NCBI GenBank assembly: GCA_013822855.1 | Contig: PNLE01000002.1 | Span: 1-59,384, forward strand | From: Planctomyces sp. | Lineage (GTDB): Bacteria > Planctomycetota > Planctomycetia > Planctomycetales > Planctomycetaceae | Length of the DNA stretch: 59,384 nt | Direction of reading: 5' to 3' | In this document: positions 17,593 through 25,803 of the stretch, piece by piece | Layout: each line of letters starts with the position of its first letter | How positions within the stretch are numbered: the first letter of the stretch is position 1 | Made by a program: the position numbers and the translations under genes | The notes under the pieces: model-generated | Databases searched by the model: none | What the model was told of the DNA's origin: nothing | What the model saw: only the letters and a program-made list of their open reading frames with translations

Positions 17593-18840
17593 CTAATTGG
17601 CCTGGATTGGCGAGAACCGCACGCACACCGGCGCGCCGATGGCCACCGGCTCCCCCTGGGGAGTCAGCGTCCCCGTGGCGGCGTCGAACGCGAAGACCTG
17701 CACCGAATTGCTCCCCTGATGGGCCGCGATCAGCCACTTCCCCGTCGGGTCGAACGCGAAGTTCCGCGGCGTCTTGCCTCCCGCCGGGACGTTCGCTGTC
17801 AAAGTCAATTCGCCCGTCTCGGGCTTGATACTGAACAGGGCCAGGCTGTCGTGGCCGCGGTTCGATCCCACCAGCCAACCTCCCGCAGGATGCACCACGA
17901 TCTCGGCCGTCGAGTTCCCCGCCGCGCTGGCCTCTTTCGGCAATGTCGAGACCGTTTGGATCGGTTCCAGATCCCCCTTGGTCGCATCGAACTTGAAGGC
18001 GGTCACCGTCGAGGTCAATTCGTTGATGACATACGCGAACCGACCCGTGGGGTGGAAGGCGAAATGCCGCGGACCGGAACCCGCCGCCACCGGCGCGAAC
18101 GGAATCTCGTGCGGTTTGAGCTTCCTCGTCGCGGGATCGAACTGATAGATGAAGATCTTGTCGCAGCCCAGATCCGCCGCGAAGGCGTAACGGTTCGACG
18201 GGTCGAGGTTGATCGAATGGGCGTGAGGCTGCTGCTGCCGCTGCTTGTTGATGCTCGATCCCTCATGCACCTGGATCGACACCGGCTTCGCGGGCAGACC
18301 TTCCGCGTCGAGGGGCAGCGAAGCGACCGAACCACCCCCGTAGTTCGCCACGAAAACGGCACTCCCCGCCAGGTCGATCGAAAGGTGGCAAGGCCCCGCC
18401 CCCCCCGAAGACTTCCAACCCAACTCCTTGAGTTCCCCCGTCTTGGCGTTCTTCGAAAAAGCAACGACGGCCCCCGTCGGCTGACCCCCTTCGCCCCCCG
18501 GCAAAGGTTCCGCCACCTCGCTCACGCAATACAGCATCGGCTTCGACGGATGCAGCGCCAAGAACGAAGGATTCTTCACCTTCGCCACCAGTTCCGGCGT
18601 GCCGAGCGATCCACTCCCCGAATCGAACGTCGAACGATAGATCCCTTCGCTCGTGCCCGAGGTGTAGGTGCCGAAATAGACATGGAACTTCGGCGGCGAA
18701 GCCTCATCCGCTGCGACACACCAACTGGTGAAGGCGATGCTTGCAAAGAGACAGGCGACGATCTTGCTCGGCCAGTTCCACCAGACACGACCGGTGGGCG
18801 GGAGGGTGGCAGCGAGACTTGGCTTCCATGCCGCTGACAT
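17593..18840 (-). CDS. Exported beta-propeller lactonase (6-phosphogluconolactonase-like)
   Basis: This 415-residue protein belongs to the seven-bladed beta-propeller lactonase family (COG2706). Repeated blade-like segments are visible, for example FLALHPSKPMLYCVSE, INLDPSNRYAFAADLGCDKI, FAFHPTGRFAYVINE and FAFDPTGKWLIAAHQGSN. A hydrophobic N-terminal segment (KIVACLFASIAFTSWCVAADE) is a signal peptide, so it should be exported, unlike the cytoplasmic E. coli Pgl. A pentose-phosphate role is therefore unlikely; an extracytoplasmic lactone or sugar substrate is more plausible. The start ATG is preceded by AAGGAG at good spacing, which excludes the longer upstream frame. Confidence 0.85.
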   Translation of the reverse strand: MSAAWKPSLAATLPPTGRVWWNWPSKIVACLFASIAFTSWCVAADEASPPKFHVYFGTYTSGTSEGIYRSTFDSGSGSLGTPELVAKVKNPSFLALHPSKPMLYCVSEVAEPLPGGEGGQPTGAVVAFSKNAKTGELKELGWKSSGGAGPCHLSIDLAGSAVFVANYGGGSVASLPLDAEGLPAKPVSIQVHEGSSINKQRQQQPHAHSINLDPSNRYAFAADLGCDKIFIYQFDPATRKLKPHEIPFAPVAAGSGPRHFAFHPTGRFAYVINELTSTVTAFKFDATKGDLEPIQTVSTLPKEASAAGNSTAEIVVHPAGGWLVGSNRGHDSLALFSIKPETGELTLTANVPAGGKTPRNFAFDPTGKWLIAAHQGSNSVQVFAFDAATGTLTPQGEPVAIGAPVCVRFSPIQAN

Positions 18841-19047
18841 ACGCGACTCCTTGGGGATCGATCGGGGGTGACAATCGCAGGCATGAGAGGATGCGCGTGC
18901 CGGGAAGTTCAACTTTCGCAGCAGTGTGCGATGGGACTGGCAAAGCTGTCAAGCACTCGATGAAGCTTGGTGCGCGGTATGCGACTGGCGGGCTGAAAAC
19001 GCTTCCGACGACATGCCTGTTGGGAGTGTCGTTGCGGGTGAAAGGCT

Positions 19048-20010
19048 CTATCGGGAATTTGTGGCGGCTGTTTTTTCCGCCGTTTCGATTTCGAGGGTGA
19101 CTTCGCCGCGGTCGCCGGGACGGAGTTGGAGTTCCGGGTTGGGCAACTCGATCCAGATTCTCACCTGCTGGCCCACGGGATCGACTTCCGGGCTGATGAA
19201 GCTGATCTTCCCTTCGATGGGAGAAGGTGGGTTTGCTCCGGTCTGAGTTTGTGGAGGCGCTTTCGGTGGAACCGCTTTCAAACCGGAATGAGGTTGAAAG
19301 CGGATGGATTGTCCGGCTTGCAATTGACGGGCCTGGGCGGCGGGCAGGAAGGTGTCGATGCGGAGAGGATCCAGCCGCAGTACGCGCACCACGGGTGCGC
19401 CCGATTCGACCCACTCACCCCGCTGCTTCTTCCAGAGGACGATCGTCCCTGAAAGGGGTGAGGTGATCTGACGACGGCCCACCATCAGCTCGGCGGCGGA
19501 TAATTCGCGTCCCTTGATCTCACGCTGCAAGACGAGTTGCCGCTGGTCGAATTCCGCCTGCTCGATTTCGAGTTCTGCCTTCTGGGCCGCCAGCTCGAGC
19601 CGATCGAGCTCGGTCTGCGAGACACTCTTGGGGTAGCGCGCGACCGAATCGAGCGAGCGGTTGAGTTCGGCCTTGGCGACCTCGGCACTTTTGCGGGCGA
19701 AGCGGATTTTGAGGTCGCTCTCAACGAGTGCTGTCGCCAGCGCGAATTCCGCCTGCGCTTTGGCGGCAGCCAGGCGGGCGACCTGATCATCGATCTGGCC
19801 AATCTTCTGGCCCTCTTCGACAACATCCCCTTCGCGGAACAGGCACTCCAACAGTGTCCCCGACTCGAGAGCCGGGATCTCCAGCTGCTCGGCGACTGTC
19901 ACCTGGGCTGAGCGGATGACCACGGTCTCACCGGCGTGCACTCCCTGCCGGAAACCGGTGGGGGACACGAGCAGTGCCAAGGCCGCCAGAGTCGAAGTCG
20001 CAAGCCGCAT
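19048..20010 (-). CDS. Efflux/secretion periplasmic adaptor (HlyD/RND family)
   Basis: This 320-residue protein is a membrane-fusion adaptor. A signal peptide (STLAALALLVSPTG) is followed by a barrel-sandwich half (VTVAEQLEIPALESGTL, then FREGDVVEEGQKIGQIDD), which is the biotinyl-lipoyl-like motif. A long helical hairpin of about residues 80-160 is rich in Ala, Glu and Gln. The returning half (RRQITSPLSGTIVLWKKQRG) and a beta-barrel domain with PGDRGEVTLEIE close the protein. No inner-membrane pump or outer-membrane channel gene is next to it, so its transport partner is unknown. It follows the helicase gene on the same strand after 135 bases. The chosen ATG gives MRLATST. Confidence 0.88.
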   Translation of the reverse strand: MRLATSTLAALALLVSPTGFRQGVHAGETVVIRSAQVTVAEQLEIPALESGTLLECLFREGDVVEEGQKIGQIDDQVARLAAAKAQAEFALATALVESDLKIRFARKSAEVAKAELNRSLDSVARYPKSVSQTELDRLELAAQKAELEIEQAEFDQRQLVLQREIKGRELSAAELMVGRRQITSPLSGTIVLWKKQRGEWVESGAPVVRVLRLDPLRIDTFLPAAQARQLQAGQSIRFQPHSGLKAVPPKAPPQTQTGANPPSPIEGKISFISPEVDPVGQQVRIWIELPNPELQLRPGDRGEVTLEIETAEKTAATNSR

Positions 20011-20145
20011 GGAGGAATCCTGCCAGATACGATGATGGGCACGGTTCACCCGGTTGGACCCGTCTCTCAAGTGTACCCGCTGTTTCGATCTCCGCGATAC
20101 GGCGCGTCGGGAATGCTTTTCCCCGTTGGAGAAGGCACGGCGTGG

Positions 20146-22362
20146 TCACTCCCACATGCGGCCAATCTTCTTGCGGACGTCGGCGGTGGTGAGGCCGTTT
20201 TCCACGGGGCCGGAGGGCATCGCGCCGGGGGATCGCGGGACGACCAGCTCCCATGCGGAGAGGATGTCGTCCGGCAGGAAGCGCGTCCTCTGCGAATAGC
20301 TGTGGCGATCCGATTGGTTGCGACCGTGGAAGTAATACCGCTGCGGGTGGTAGACGTGCAGGTGCGTCTTCGCGCGAGTGAGGGCCACGTAGAACAACCG
20401 GCGTTCCTCCTCGATCTCGCGCGGGTTCCGGGTGGCGATATCCGAGGGGATGTTGCCGTCCGCCGCGTGCAGCACGTAGACCGCATCCCACTCCAGACCT
20501 TTGGCCGAATGGATCGTGCTGAGCGTGATCCAATCTTCATCCAGCAGTGGATCCTGGGCGAAGTCCTGCGTCGAAGTGGGCGGGTCGAGGGTGAGTTCCG
20601 TCAGGAACTGGCTGCGGGATTCGAACCTCGAAGCCACCACTTCCAGCTGTTCGAGATCACGCAGCCTAGCGGGCGCGTGGTCGTACTTCTGCTCCAACAG
20701 TGGTGCCAGGAACTGCCGCACTTGCGCCAGCTGGAGTGGCAGCGGCACGGACGTCTGCCCCCCTTTGACCAAGGTTCGCAGCAGTGCCACGAAGACCGGC
20801 CAGTGGAGCTGCGTGGCGGCGGCGGGTTGATGCTCGCGCCACGGCTCGAAGGCACCGGCTCCCGTTCCCAGCCGTTCCGTCAGTTGGCGGGCGGTCTTCG
20901 GGCCGATGCCGGGGAGCAGCAGCAGCACACGCAGGGCCGAGACCGAATCGCGGGGATTTTCCGCCAGCCTCAAAAGGGCCATCGCATCCTTCACATGTGC
21001 CGACTCGACAAACTTCAGTCCTCCGAACTTGACGAACGGAATGTTCCGGCGGGAGAGCTCGATCTCCAACGTCGCACTGTGATGGGACGCGCGGAAGAGA
21101 ACGGCCTGCCCCTTCAATGAAACACCCGTCTCCCGCAGTTCCAGGATGCGGTCGGCGACGAGCGTGCTCTGTTCGTTGTCATCCCGGCAATTGACCAGTT
21201 GCGGCTTTCCCTGGGGAGGCCGGCTTGTCCAGAGTTTCTTCCGGCGGCCCTCCGTGGCGAGCGACATGACGAGGTTGCTCGCCTCGAGGATCTCGGGCGT
21301 GCTGCGGTAGTTCTGGGAAAGGGTCAGCACCTGGGTGTTCGGGAACTCCTGGTCGAACCGCAGGATGTTCTCGATCGTCGCGGCCCGGAAGGAATAGATC
21401 GACTGGGCGTCATCCCCCACGACAGTCAGGCCCCGGCCATCGGGCCGCAGCGCGCGGACGATCTCCCCCTGGAGGGCGTTGGTGTCCTGGTATTCGTCGA
21501 CCAGCACTGCCTTGTAACGCTGTCTGAGGAGTTCGGCGGCGGGGCTGTCGGCGAGAAGTGCCAGCCAGAAGAGGAGCAGGTCGTCGTAATCGAGGATCCG
21601 CTGGTCTTCCTTGCGCTGGGTGAAGAGCTGGAACAGCGACTTCAGCCCCGCCTCATGCTCGACACACCAGGGGAAGGTCTCCTTGAGGACGGTGCTCAAG
21701 GGCTGGCGGGTGTTCACGCAGCGGGAATAGATGTCGATGCAGGTTCCCTTGAGGGGGAACCGCTTCTCCTTGTGGGCGATGTCGATCTCGGCCCGGAGTT
21801 CATTCATCAGATCTTCGGAGTCGCTGCGATCGAGGATCGTGAAATCGGCATCGAGGCCGACATACTGGCCGAACTCGCGAAGGTGCCTCGTGGCGACGGC
21901 GTGGAAGGTGCCGCCGACCACTTTGCGCCCGTGGAACTTCATCGAGGCGGGCGTTTTTGTGACATGCGAGAGGAGCTGGTCGACCCGGCGGATCATCTCG
22001 GCGGCGGCACGGCGGGTGAACGTCAGCAACAGGATCTCGCCGGGATCGATCCCCGAGGCGATGAGCTGCGCCACGCGGTGCACCAGCGTCGTCGTCTTCC
22101 CCGTCCCGGCACCGGCAATGATGAGCAGCGGCGCGTCGCCAAACCGCGCGGCGGCCAGTTGTTCCGGATTGAGCTGCTGTTGCAGGCGGGCGAGTCCCGA
22201 TTCAGGAAGGGGGATCGCTGTCGCATCGGGCGCCGTTATGATGGAAGCGGCGTCTGGCGATGAAACCTGTGCGGAAAAGAGATCTGCGTCCAATGCGGCA
22301 ACCCTCCCTGAACTCTTCGAGCCGGCCTTCCCGATTCCGCGCCACCCACCGGCCCGTGCCAC
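20146..22362 (-). CDS. UvrD/PcrA-family superfamily 1 DNA helicase
   Basis: This 738-residue ATP-dependent 3'-5' helicase has the full set of superfamily 1A motifs: Q-like LNPEQLAA, motif I IAGAGTGKTTT near residue 85, Ia LTFTRRAAAEMI, II VLVDEYQDTN, III VVGDDAQSIYSFR, IV QNYRST, V TIHSAKGLEWDAVYV and VI EERRLFYVALTRAKTHL. It is probably a repair helicase rather than the main UvrD; a long N-terminal extension precedes motif I and the C-terminus is short. Start is GTG, 16 bases after the thioesterase stop, so the two are likely co-transcribed. UvrD and PcrA cannot be separated here. Confidence 0.93.
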   Translation of the reverse strand: MARAGGWRGIGKAGSKSSGRVAALDADLFSAQVSSPDAASIITAPDATAIPLPESGLARLQQQLNPEQLAAARFGDAPLLIIAGAGTGKTTTLVHRVAQLIASGIDPGEILLLTFTRRAAAEMIRRVDQLLSHVTKTPASMKFHGRKVVGGTFHAVATRHLREFGQYVGLDADFTILDRSDSEDLMNELRAEIDIAHKEKRFPLKGTCIDIYSRCVNTRQPLSTVLKETFPWCVEHEAGLKSLFQLFTQRKEDQRILDYDDLLLFWLALLADSPAAELLRQRYKAVLVDEYQDTNALQGEIVRALRPDGRGLTVVGDDAQSIYSFRAATIENILRFDQEFPNTQVLTLSQNYRSTPEILEASNLVMSLATEGRRKKLWTSRPPQGKPQLVNCRDDNEQSTLVADRILELRETGVSLKGQAVLFRASHHSATLEIELSRRNIPFVKFGGLKFVESAHVKDAMALLRLAENPRDSVSALRVLLLLPGIGPKTARQLTERLGTGAGAFEPWREHQPAAATQLHWPVFVALLRTLVKGGQTSVPLPLQLAQVRQFLAPLLEQKYDHAPARLRDLEQLEVVASRFESRSQFLTELTLDPPTSTQDFAQDPLLDEDWITLSTIHSAKGLEWDAVYVLHAADGNIPSDIATRNPREIEEERRLFYVALTRAKTHLHVYHPQRYYFHGRNQSDRHSYSQRTRFLPDDILSAWELVVPRSPGAMPSGPVENGLTTADVRKKIGRMWE

Positions 22363-22378
22363 TCACCGAACCCGCCGA

Positions 22379-22795
22379 TCAGCTTGTGAGACTGGCCAGA
22401 CCGGCCACGTAGGAAGGAGGGATCTCGATCGCCTTCATCGTGCCCCCCTGCATCGTACAGCAGACGGTCGTCATTTCCCCTTTGGCGAGGGGCTGCCCTT
22501 CGCGCGAGAATTGGTACTCGATCGTCAAGGAGCGGGTGGATTGTTTGACGATCGTCAGATCGATGGTGATCACGTCGTCATAGCGGGCGGGGGCCCGGTA
22601 CTCGCACTTGGCGGCCACACGCGGCCAGCCGACATCGATCCCTTCGACCGTCTTGCCGGCGATCTTCAGGCCCAGCGAGCGGAACAGCTCGTGCTCCGCC
22701 TGCTCCATGTAGCGGTAGTAGTTCGCGAAATGGACGATCCCCGCCATGTCTGTTTCGCAGAACTCGATCCGCCGGGTGGTGGTGAAATGGGGCAT
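22379..22795 (-). CDS. Acyl-CoA thioesterase, YbgC/4-hydroxybenzoyl-CoA type
   Basis: This 138-residue hotdog-fold thioesterase hydrolyses acyl-CoA thioesters. The family signature FCETDMAGIVHFANYYRYME contains the catalytic Asp and the conserved His-Phe-x-x-Tyr, and LFRSLGL follows. Further marks are VAAKCEYRAPARYDDVITI and GEMTTVCCTM. In proteobacteria YbgC accompanies the Tol-Pal system; no tol gene is here. I chose the ATG giving MPHFTTTRR; the in-frame TTG 18 bases upstream is possible. It is the first gene of the minus-strand group with the helicase. Confidence 0.9.
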   Translation of the reverse strand: MPHFTTTRRIEFCETDMAGIVHFANYYRYMEQAEHELFRSLGLKIAGKTVEGIDVGWPRVAAKCEYRAPARYDDVITIDLTIVKQSTRSLTIEYQFSREGQPLAKGEMTTVCCTMQGGTMKAIEIPPSYVAGLASLTS

Positions 22796-23030
22796 CGACA
22801 GCTTCCCGGGCAACCGGTGGGGAGGACGAGTCGTTCGCGGTGGGCGAACACCACTTCGAATGGTACGGGAGTTCCCTTCGCGAGGACAGTTTCACCAGGC
22901 GCCAGCGGCGAGCCAGAGGTGGTTGCCGAATCCCAAGGCGCGGCTTGACGCGTGATCGGCCTGCTGAGACGCTACAGGGGAGAAATACACGGGGACGATC
23001 GACCTACAGCGATGAAATGGATCGGGCAGG

Positions 23031-23492
23031 ATGACGACAGCGGTGGCAGACATGTTCGCGCAGAAGATCCTGGGCGAGATCGACCGGCTGATCCAGCAGG
23101 CTGAATCGCAAACCCGCCCGCTGGAGATCGACCCCTACCATCGCGAGTTGTTCCAACTGTTCAAGCTGGCCTATGAGGCGGGGTTAACGGGCGATGACGC
23201 CTCGCCCGATCTCTCCGCCGACGGCATCTGCAAGCAGCTGGCCGCCCTCTGGGGATTGACGGCTGCCGCCCAGACCTGGTTGACGCAATCCGCCCAGCTT
23301 CCCAAGGCCCAGCTCATGCGGATGCGGAGCCTATGGTCGGTGATGCGGATGTGGATGGAATGGGATTTCGCCCTCCGGAACATCCATGCCGATCTCTCCC
23401 GGGACGAGACTTCGGCTGCGGCGGAAGAGAGTTCAGTCGCAACCCAAGATCATGCCGACAGCGACGATTCCCGCGACACCCCCACCTCCTGA
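23031..23492 (+). CDS. Unknown protein, first gene of a planctomycetal pair
   Basis: I do not recognise this 153-residue soluble protein. The first 110 residues look like a compact helical domain (FAQKILGEIDRLIQQAESQ, then YHRELFQLFKLAYEAGLTG, and a Met/Arg/Trp-rich MRMRSLWSVMRMWMEWD). The last 40 residues are acidic, Ser/Thr/Asp-rich and probably disordered. There is no signal peptide, membrane helix or cysteine cluster. The next gene starts 17 bases downstream on the same strand, suggesting a two-gene operon. Confidence 0.7.
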   Translation: MTTAVADMFAQKILGEIDRLIQQAESQTRPLEIDPYHRELFQLFKLAYEAGLTGDDASPDLSADGICKQLAALWGLTAAAQTWLTQSAQLPKAQLMRMRSLWSVMRMWMEWDFALRNIHADLSRDETSAAAEESSVATQDHADSDDSRDTPTS

Positions 23493-23509
23493 CGCGATGC
23501 GATCCCATC

Positions 23510-24430
23510 ATGCCCGTACGGCTGGCCCGGGAAGAATACATCGAGCAGACGCACTTCTTCAGGACGTTCCGCGAACGTCTGGGGGATGACTTTCCGACGC
23601 AGGAGATCCTCCTTTCGCTCCAGGATGAACTCCTCGCCTCGACCCGGCTGCCGATTGCCGTCAATCATCTGCGCACCGAGTTGCTGCACAGCGGCGTGAT
23701 CCATTCGGGGATGAAACAGCTCGGCCACTACTTCACGCCGTTCCAGGCCTTCGTCATCGAGCAGGCAGAGGACGAGGGGACGCGCTTCGACCAGCGGCTG
23801 GCACTGGAGATCCTGGAGCGCGAAGCCGATTACAAATCGCGCGAGCCGTTGGCTTCAGGACTGTTCATCTATCAGTTTGAATCGCTCGCGCGCAACCGGT
23901 TGGGCTACGACAAGGGGCTGGAAGCGATCGCCGCCGATCCCATGTACCACGAGGCGTGGCGCATCTGGATCAAGCGGCTGCGTTCGCTCCTGGGGACAGT
24001 CGATTTCGCCGATCTGGTGTACCACCGTTCGGAGCTGGCGGCCCGGTTGCGCGAACAGCAGGCGGCGCAACGGATCTCCGCGCGAGCGGATGACGACGGC
24101 GCACCGAGTGTGGAGGATCCGGAACGTCCCCAACCGCACGTGCCGACGGGCGACGAGATCCTCTTCGACGAATCGGCGGGACGGATCGCCAAAGCCAACC
24201 ACGGGAAGGATCCGCTCTACTTTTTCGCCGCGCTGCAAAGGCAGCTCGGTTATCCGGCCGTACCGCGCCCGAAGCGGGTGTTGAAATTGGCGCAGACCCA
24301 CCCGGAACTGGAGATGCGGTTGTCGCGCCTCGAGCAGCGCCTGCAACTCATGGAGGCGGAACAATCGGGCAAGCTCGACTTGAAGGAGTTCATTCTCAAG
24401 CCCCCGCACTTCGGCGATGATCCGGTGTAG
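23510..24430 (+). CDS. Unknown protein, second gene of the pair
   Basis: This 306-residue cytoplasmic protein has no family I can name. It opens with MPVRLAREEYIEQTHFFRTF and is mostly helical and charged. The middle part contains YHEAWRIWIKRLRSLLGTVDF and a His/Tyr-rich FADLVYHRSELAARL. A low-complexity linker (Pro, Glu, Arg, Asp) spans about residues 195-220, and the end is LKPPHFGDDPV. The longer upstream reading would overlap the preceding gene by about 160 bases and is not protein-like, so the ATG at 23510 is preferred. Co-transcription with the preceding gene is inferred from the 17-base spacing. Confidence 0.74.
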   Translation: MPVRLAREEYIEQTHFFRTFRERLGDDFPTQEILLSLQDELLASTRLPIAVNHLRTELLHSGVIHSGMKQLGHYFTPFQAFVIEQAEDEGTRFDQRLALEILEREADYKSREPLASGLFIYQFESLARNRLGYDKGLEAIAADPMYHEAWRIWIKRLRSLLGTVDFADLVYHRSELAARLREQQAAQRISARADDDGAPSVEDPERPQPHVPTGDEILFDESAGRIAKANHGKDPLYFFAALQRQLGYPAVPRPKRVLKLAQTHPELEMRLSRLEQRLQLMEAEQSGKLDLKEFILKPPHFGDDPV

Positions 24431-24493
24431 ACTTGGCAGTGCGGGGTGGGCTGGCTCCCAGATTCAAGACGTTGCTTCAAGTCATGCGGCTTC

Positions 24494-24511
24494 GGCAGGC
24501 GGGAGCCTGCC
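24494..24511. repeat. Perfect short hairpin GGCAGGC-GGGA-GCCTGCC
   Basis: A seven-base-pair perfect stem (24494-24500 with 24505-24511) with a GGGA loop lies in the 100 bases between the unknown pair and ribD. It has the look of a dispersed intergenic element and has no T-tract. Confidence 0.5.
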
Positions 24512-24530
24512 CTACGTTTCGAGGTCTTCC

Positions 24531-25724
24531 ATGAAGTTTGAATCACCAGTGGCCGTCATGCGATATGCCCTCGACTTGGCGAAGCGGGGAGTGGGGTTTG
24601 TCGAACCCAACCCGGCAGTGGGGGCTGTCGTCGTCAATCATGAACTGGAACTACTGGGCGAGGGGTGGCACCGCAACTTTGGCGGGCCGCATGCGGAAGT
24701 CCATGCGTTGGCCATGGCGGGCGAGAAGGCCCGCGGCGCGACGATCTACACGACGCTGGAACCTTGCGCGCACTTCGGGAAGACGCCTCCCTGCGCCGAC
24801 GCGCTGATCGCCGCCGGGATCACTCATGTGGAAACAGCTGTCATCGATCCGGCCCCCCACGTTTCCGGAAAGGGGATCGAACGCCTGAAAGAGGCGGGCC
24901 TCACGGTGAATGTGGGGCTGGAGCAGGCGGCGGCCAGGGAACTCTTGGCACCGTTCGTTTCCTTTCAATGTGCCGGGAAGCCGTGGGTGCATGCCAAGTG
25001 GGCGATGACGCTCGACGGCAAGATCTCGTCGAAGACCGGGCACTCCCAATGGATCTCCGGCGAAGCTTCCAGGCGGCGCGTCCACGAACTGCGGGGGAGG
25101 ATGGATGCCATTATCGTCGGAATGGGGACGGTGCTCGCCGACGATCCGCGGCTGACCGTGCGGCTGCCCGACGATTGGACAGGCCCGTGCCGGACACCCG
25201 CGCGGGTCGTGGTCGATTCGCGGTTATCGCTCAGCCCGCATTCGCAACTGGTTCAAACCGCGCGGCAAACCCCCACGATCGTCGCGACCGTCAGCCCGGA
25301 GAGCATCGGACTGGGCGAGCGGGAGAGCGATTGGGAGGCTCGTCGCACGCGGCTGGAAGCTTCGGGCTGCCAGGTCTGGGCCTTGGAGTGCGGGCCAAAC
25401 GACACGGGCCTTTCCCATCATCCCTGCCTCGACAGCCTGCTCCGCAAAATGGCGGCAGAGGGCTGGTCGCACGTGCTGGTCGAAGGGGGAGCCCGACTCC
25501 TGGGATCGTTCTTTGACCAGGATCTGATCGACGAGGTCCACACCTATGTGGCCCCCAAGATCGTGGGCGGTGCGGCTGCTTCGTCACCCGTGGCGGGCAA
25601 GGGGAAGGTGACCATCTCCGATCTCGACGAATTCCCCACGGGCCGGTTCGTCGCCTCGGATCGCGACATCTACTTCCACGGCATCCGCCAGTCGGCCATC
25701 GACCGACTCCCTTGGCTCCCATGA
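24531..25724 (+). CDS. ribD: Riboflavin biosynthesis deaminase/reductase RibD
   Basis: This 397-residue bifunctional enzyme deaminates the diamino-pyrimidinone intermediate and then reduces its ribosyl side chain in riboflavin synthesis. The N-terminal cytidine-deaminase-like domain has VEPNPAVGAVVV, the zinc ligand motif HAEVHAL and the second zinc site EPCAHFGKTPPC. The C-terminal reductase domain begins near residue 150 with PWVHAKWAMTLDGKIS and contains HVLVEGGARLLGSF. The start ATG (MKFESPV) is preceded by a GAGG-like site; the longer frame upstream would overlap the preceding gene. No other rib gene is nearby, and no FMN riboswitch was recognised in the 100-base leader. Confidence 0.95.
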   Translation: MKFESPVAVMRYALDLAKRGVGFVEPNPAVGAVVVNHELELLGEGWHRNFGGPHAEVHALAMAGEKARGATIYTTLEPCAHFGKTPPCADALIAAGITHVETAVIDPAPHVSGKGIERLKEAGLTVNVGLEQAAARELLAPFVSFQCAGKPWVHAKWAMTLDGKISSKTGHSQWISGEASRRRVHELRGRMDAIIVGMGTVLADDPRLTVRLPDDWTGPCRTPARVVVDSRLSLSPHSQLVQTARQTPTIVATVSPESIGLGERESDWEARRTRLEASGCQVWALECGPNDTGLSHHPCLDSLLRKMAAEGWSHVLVEGGARLLGSFFDQDLIDEVHTYVAPKIVGGAAASSPVAGKGKVTISDLDEFPTGRFVASDRDIYFHGIRQSAIDRLPWLP

Positions 25725-25752
25725 GTGCCAAGGGAAGTTGGCCAAGTTGGCG

Positions 25753-25787
25753 TAGGTTGCCCAGCCAGCTTGCGGCTGGGCAACCTA
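25753..25787. terminator. Strong hairpin between convergent ribD and the SEC-C gene
   Basis: A perfect 14-base-pair stem (25753-25766 with 25774-25787) closes a seven-base loop AGCTTGC. It lies 29 bases after the ribD stop and 17 bases before the convergent gene's stop. No T-tract follows on either strand, so termination would have to be atypical; it could also be a repeat element. Confidence 0.55.
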
Positions 25788-25803
25788 GAGCCAGTTAATC
25801 CTA

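Noticed and set aside
24494-25787. Two hairpins as a CRISPR or mobile-element signature
   Set aside because: The two hairpins differ in sequence and there is no array, spacer set or transposase nearby.
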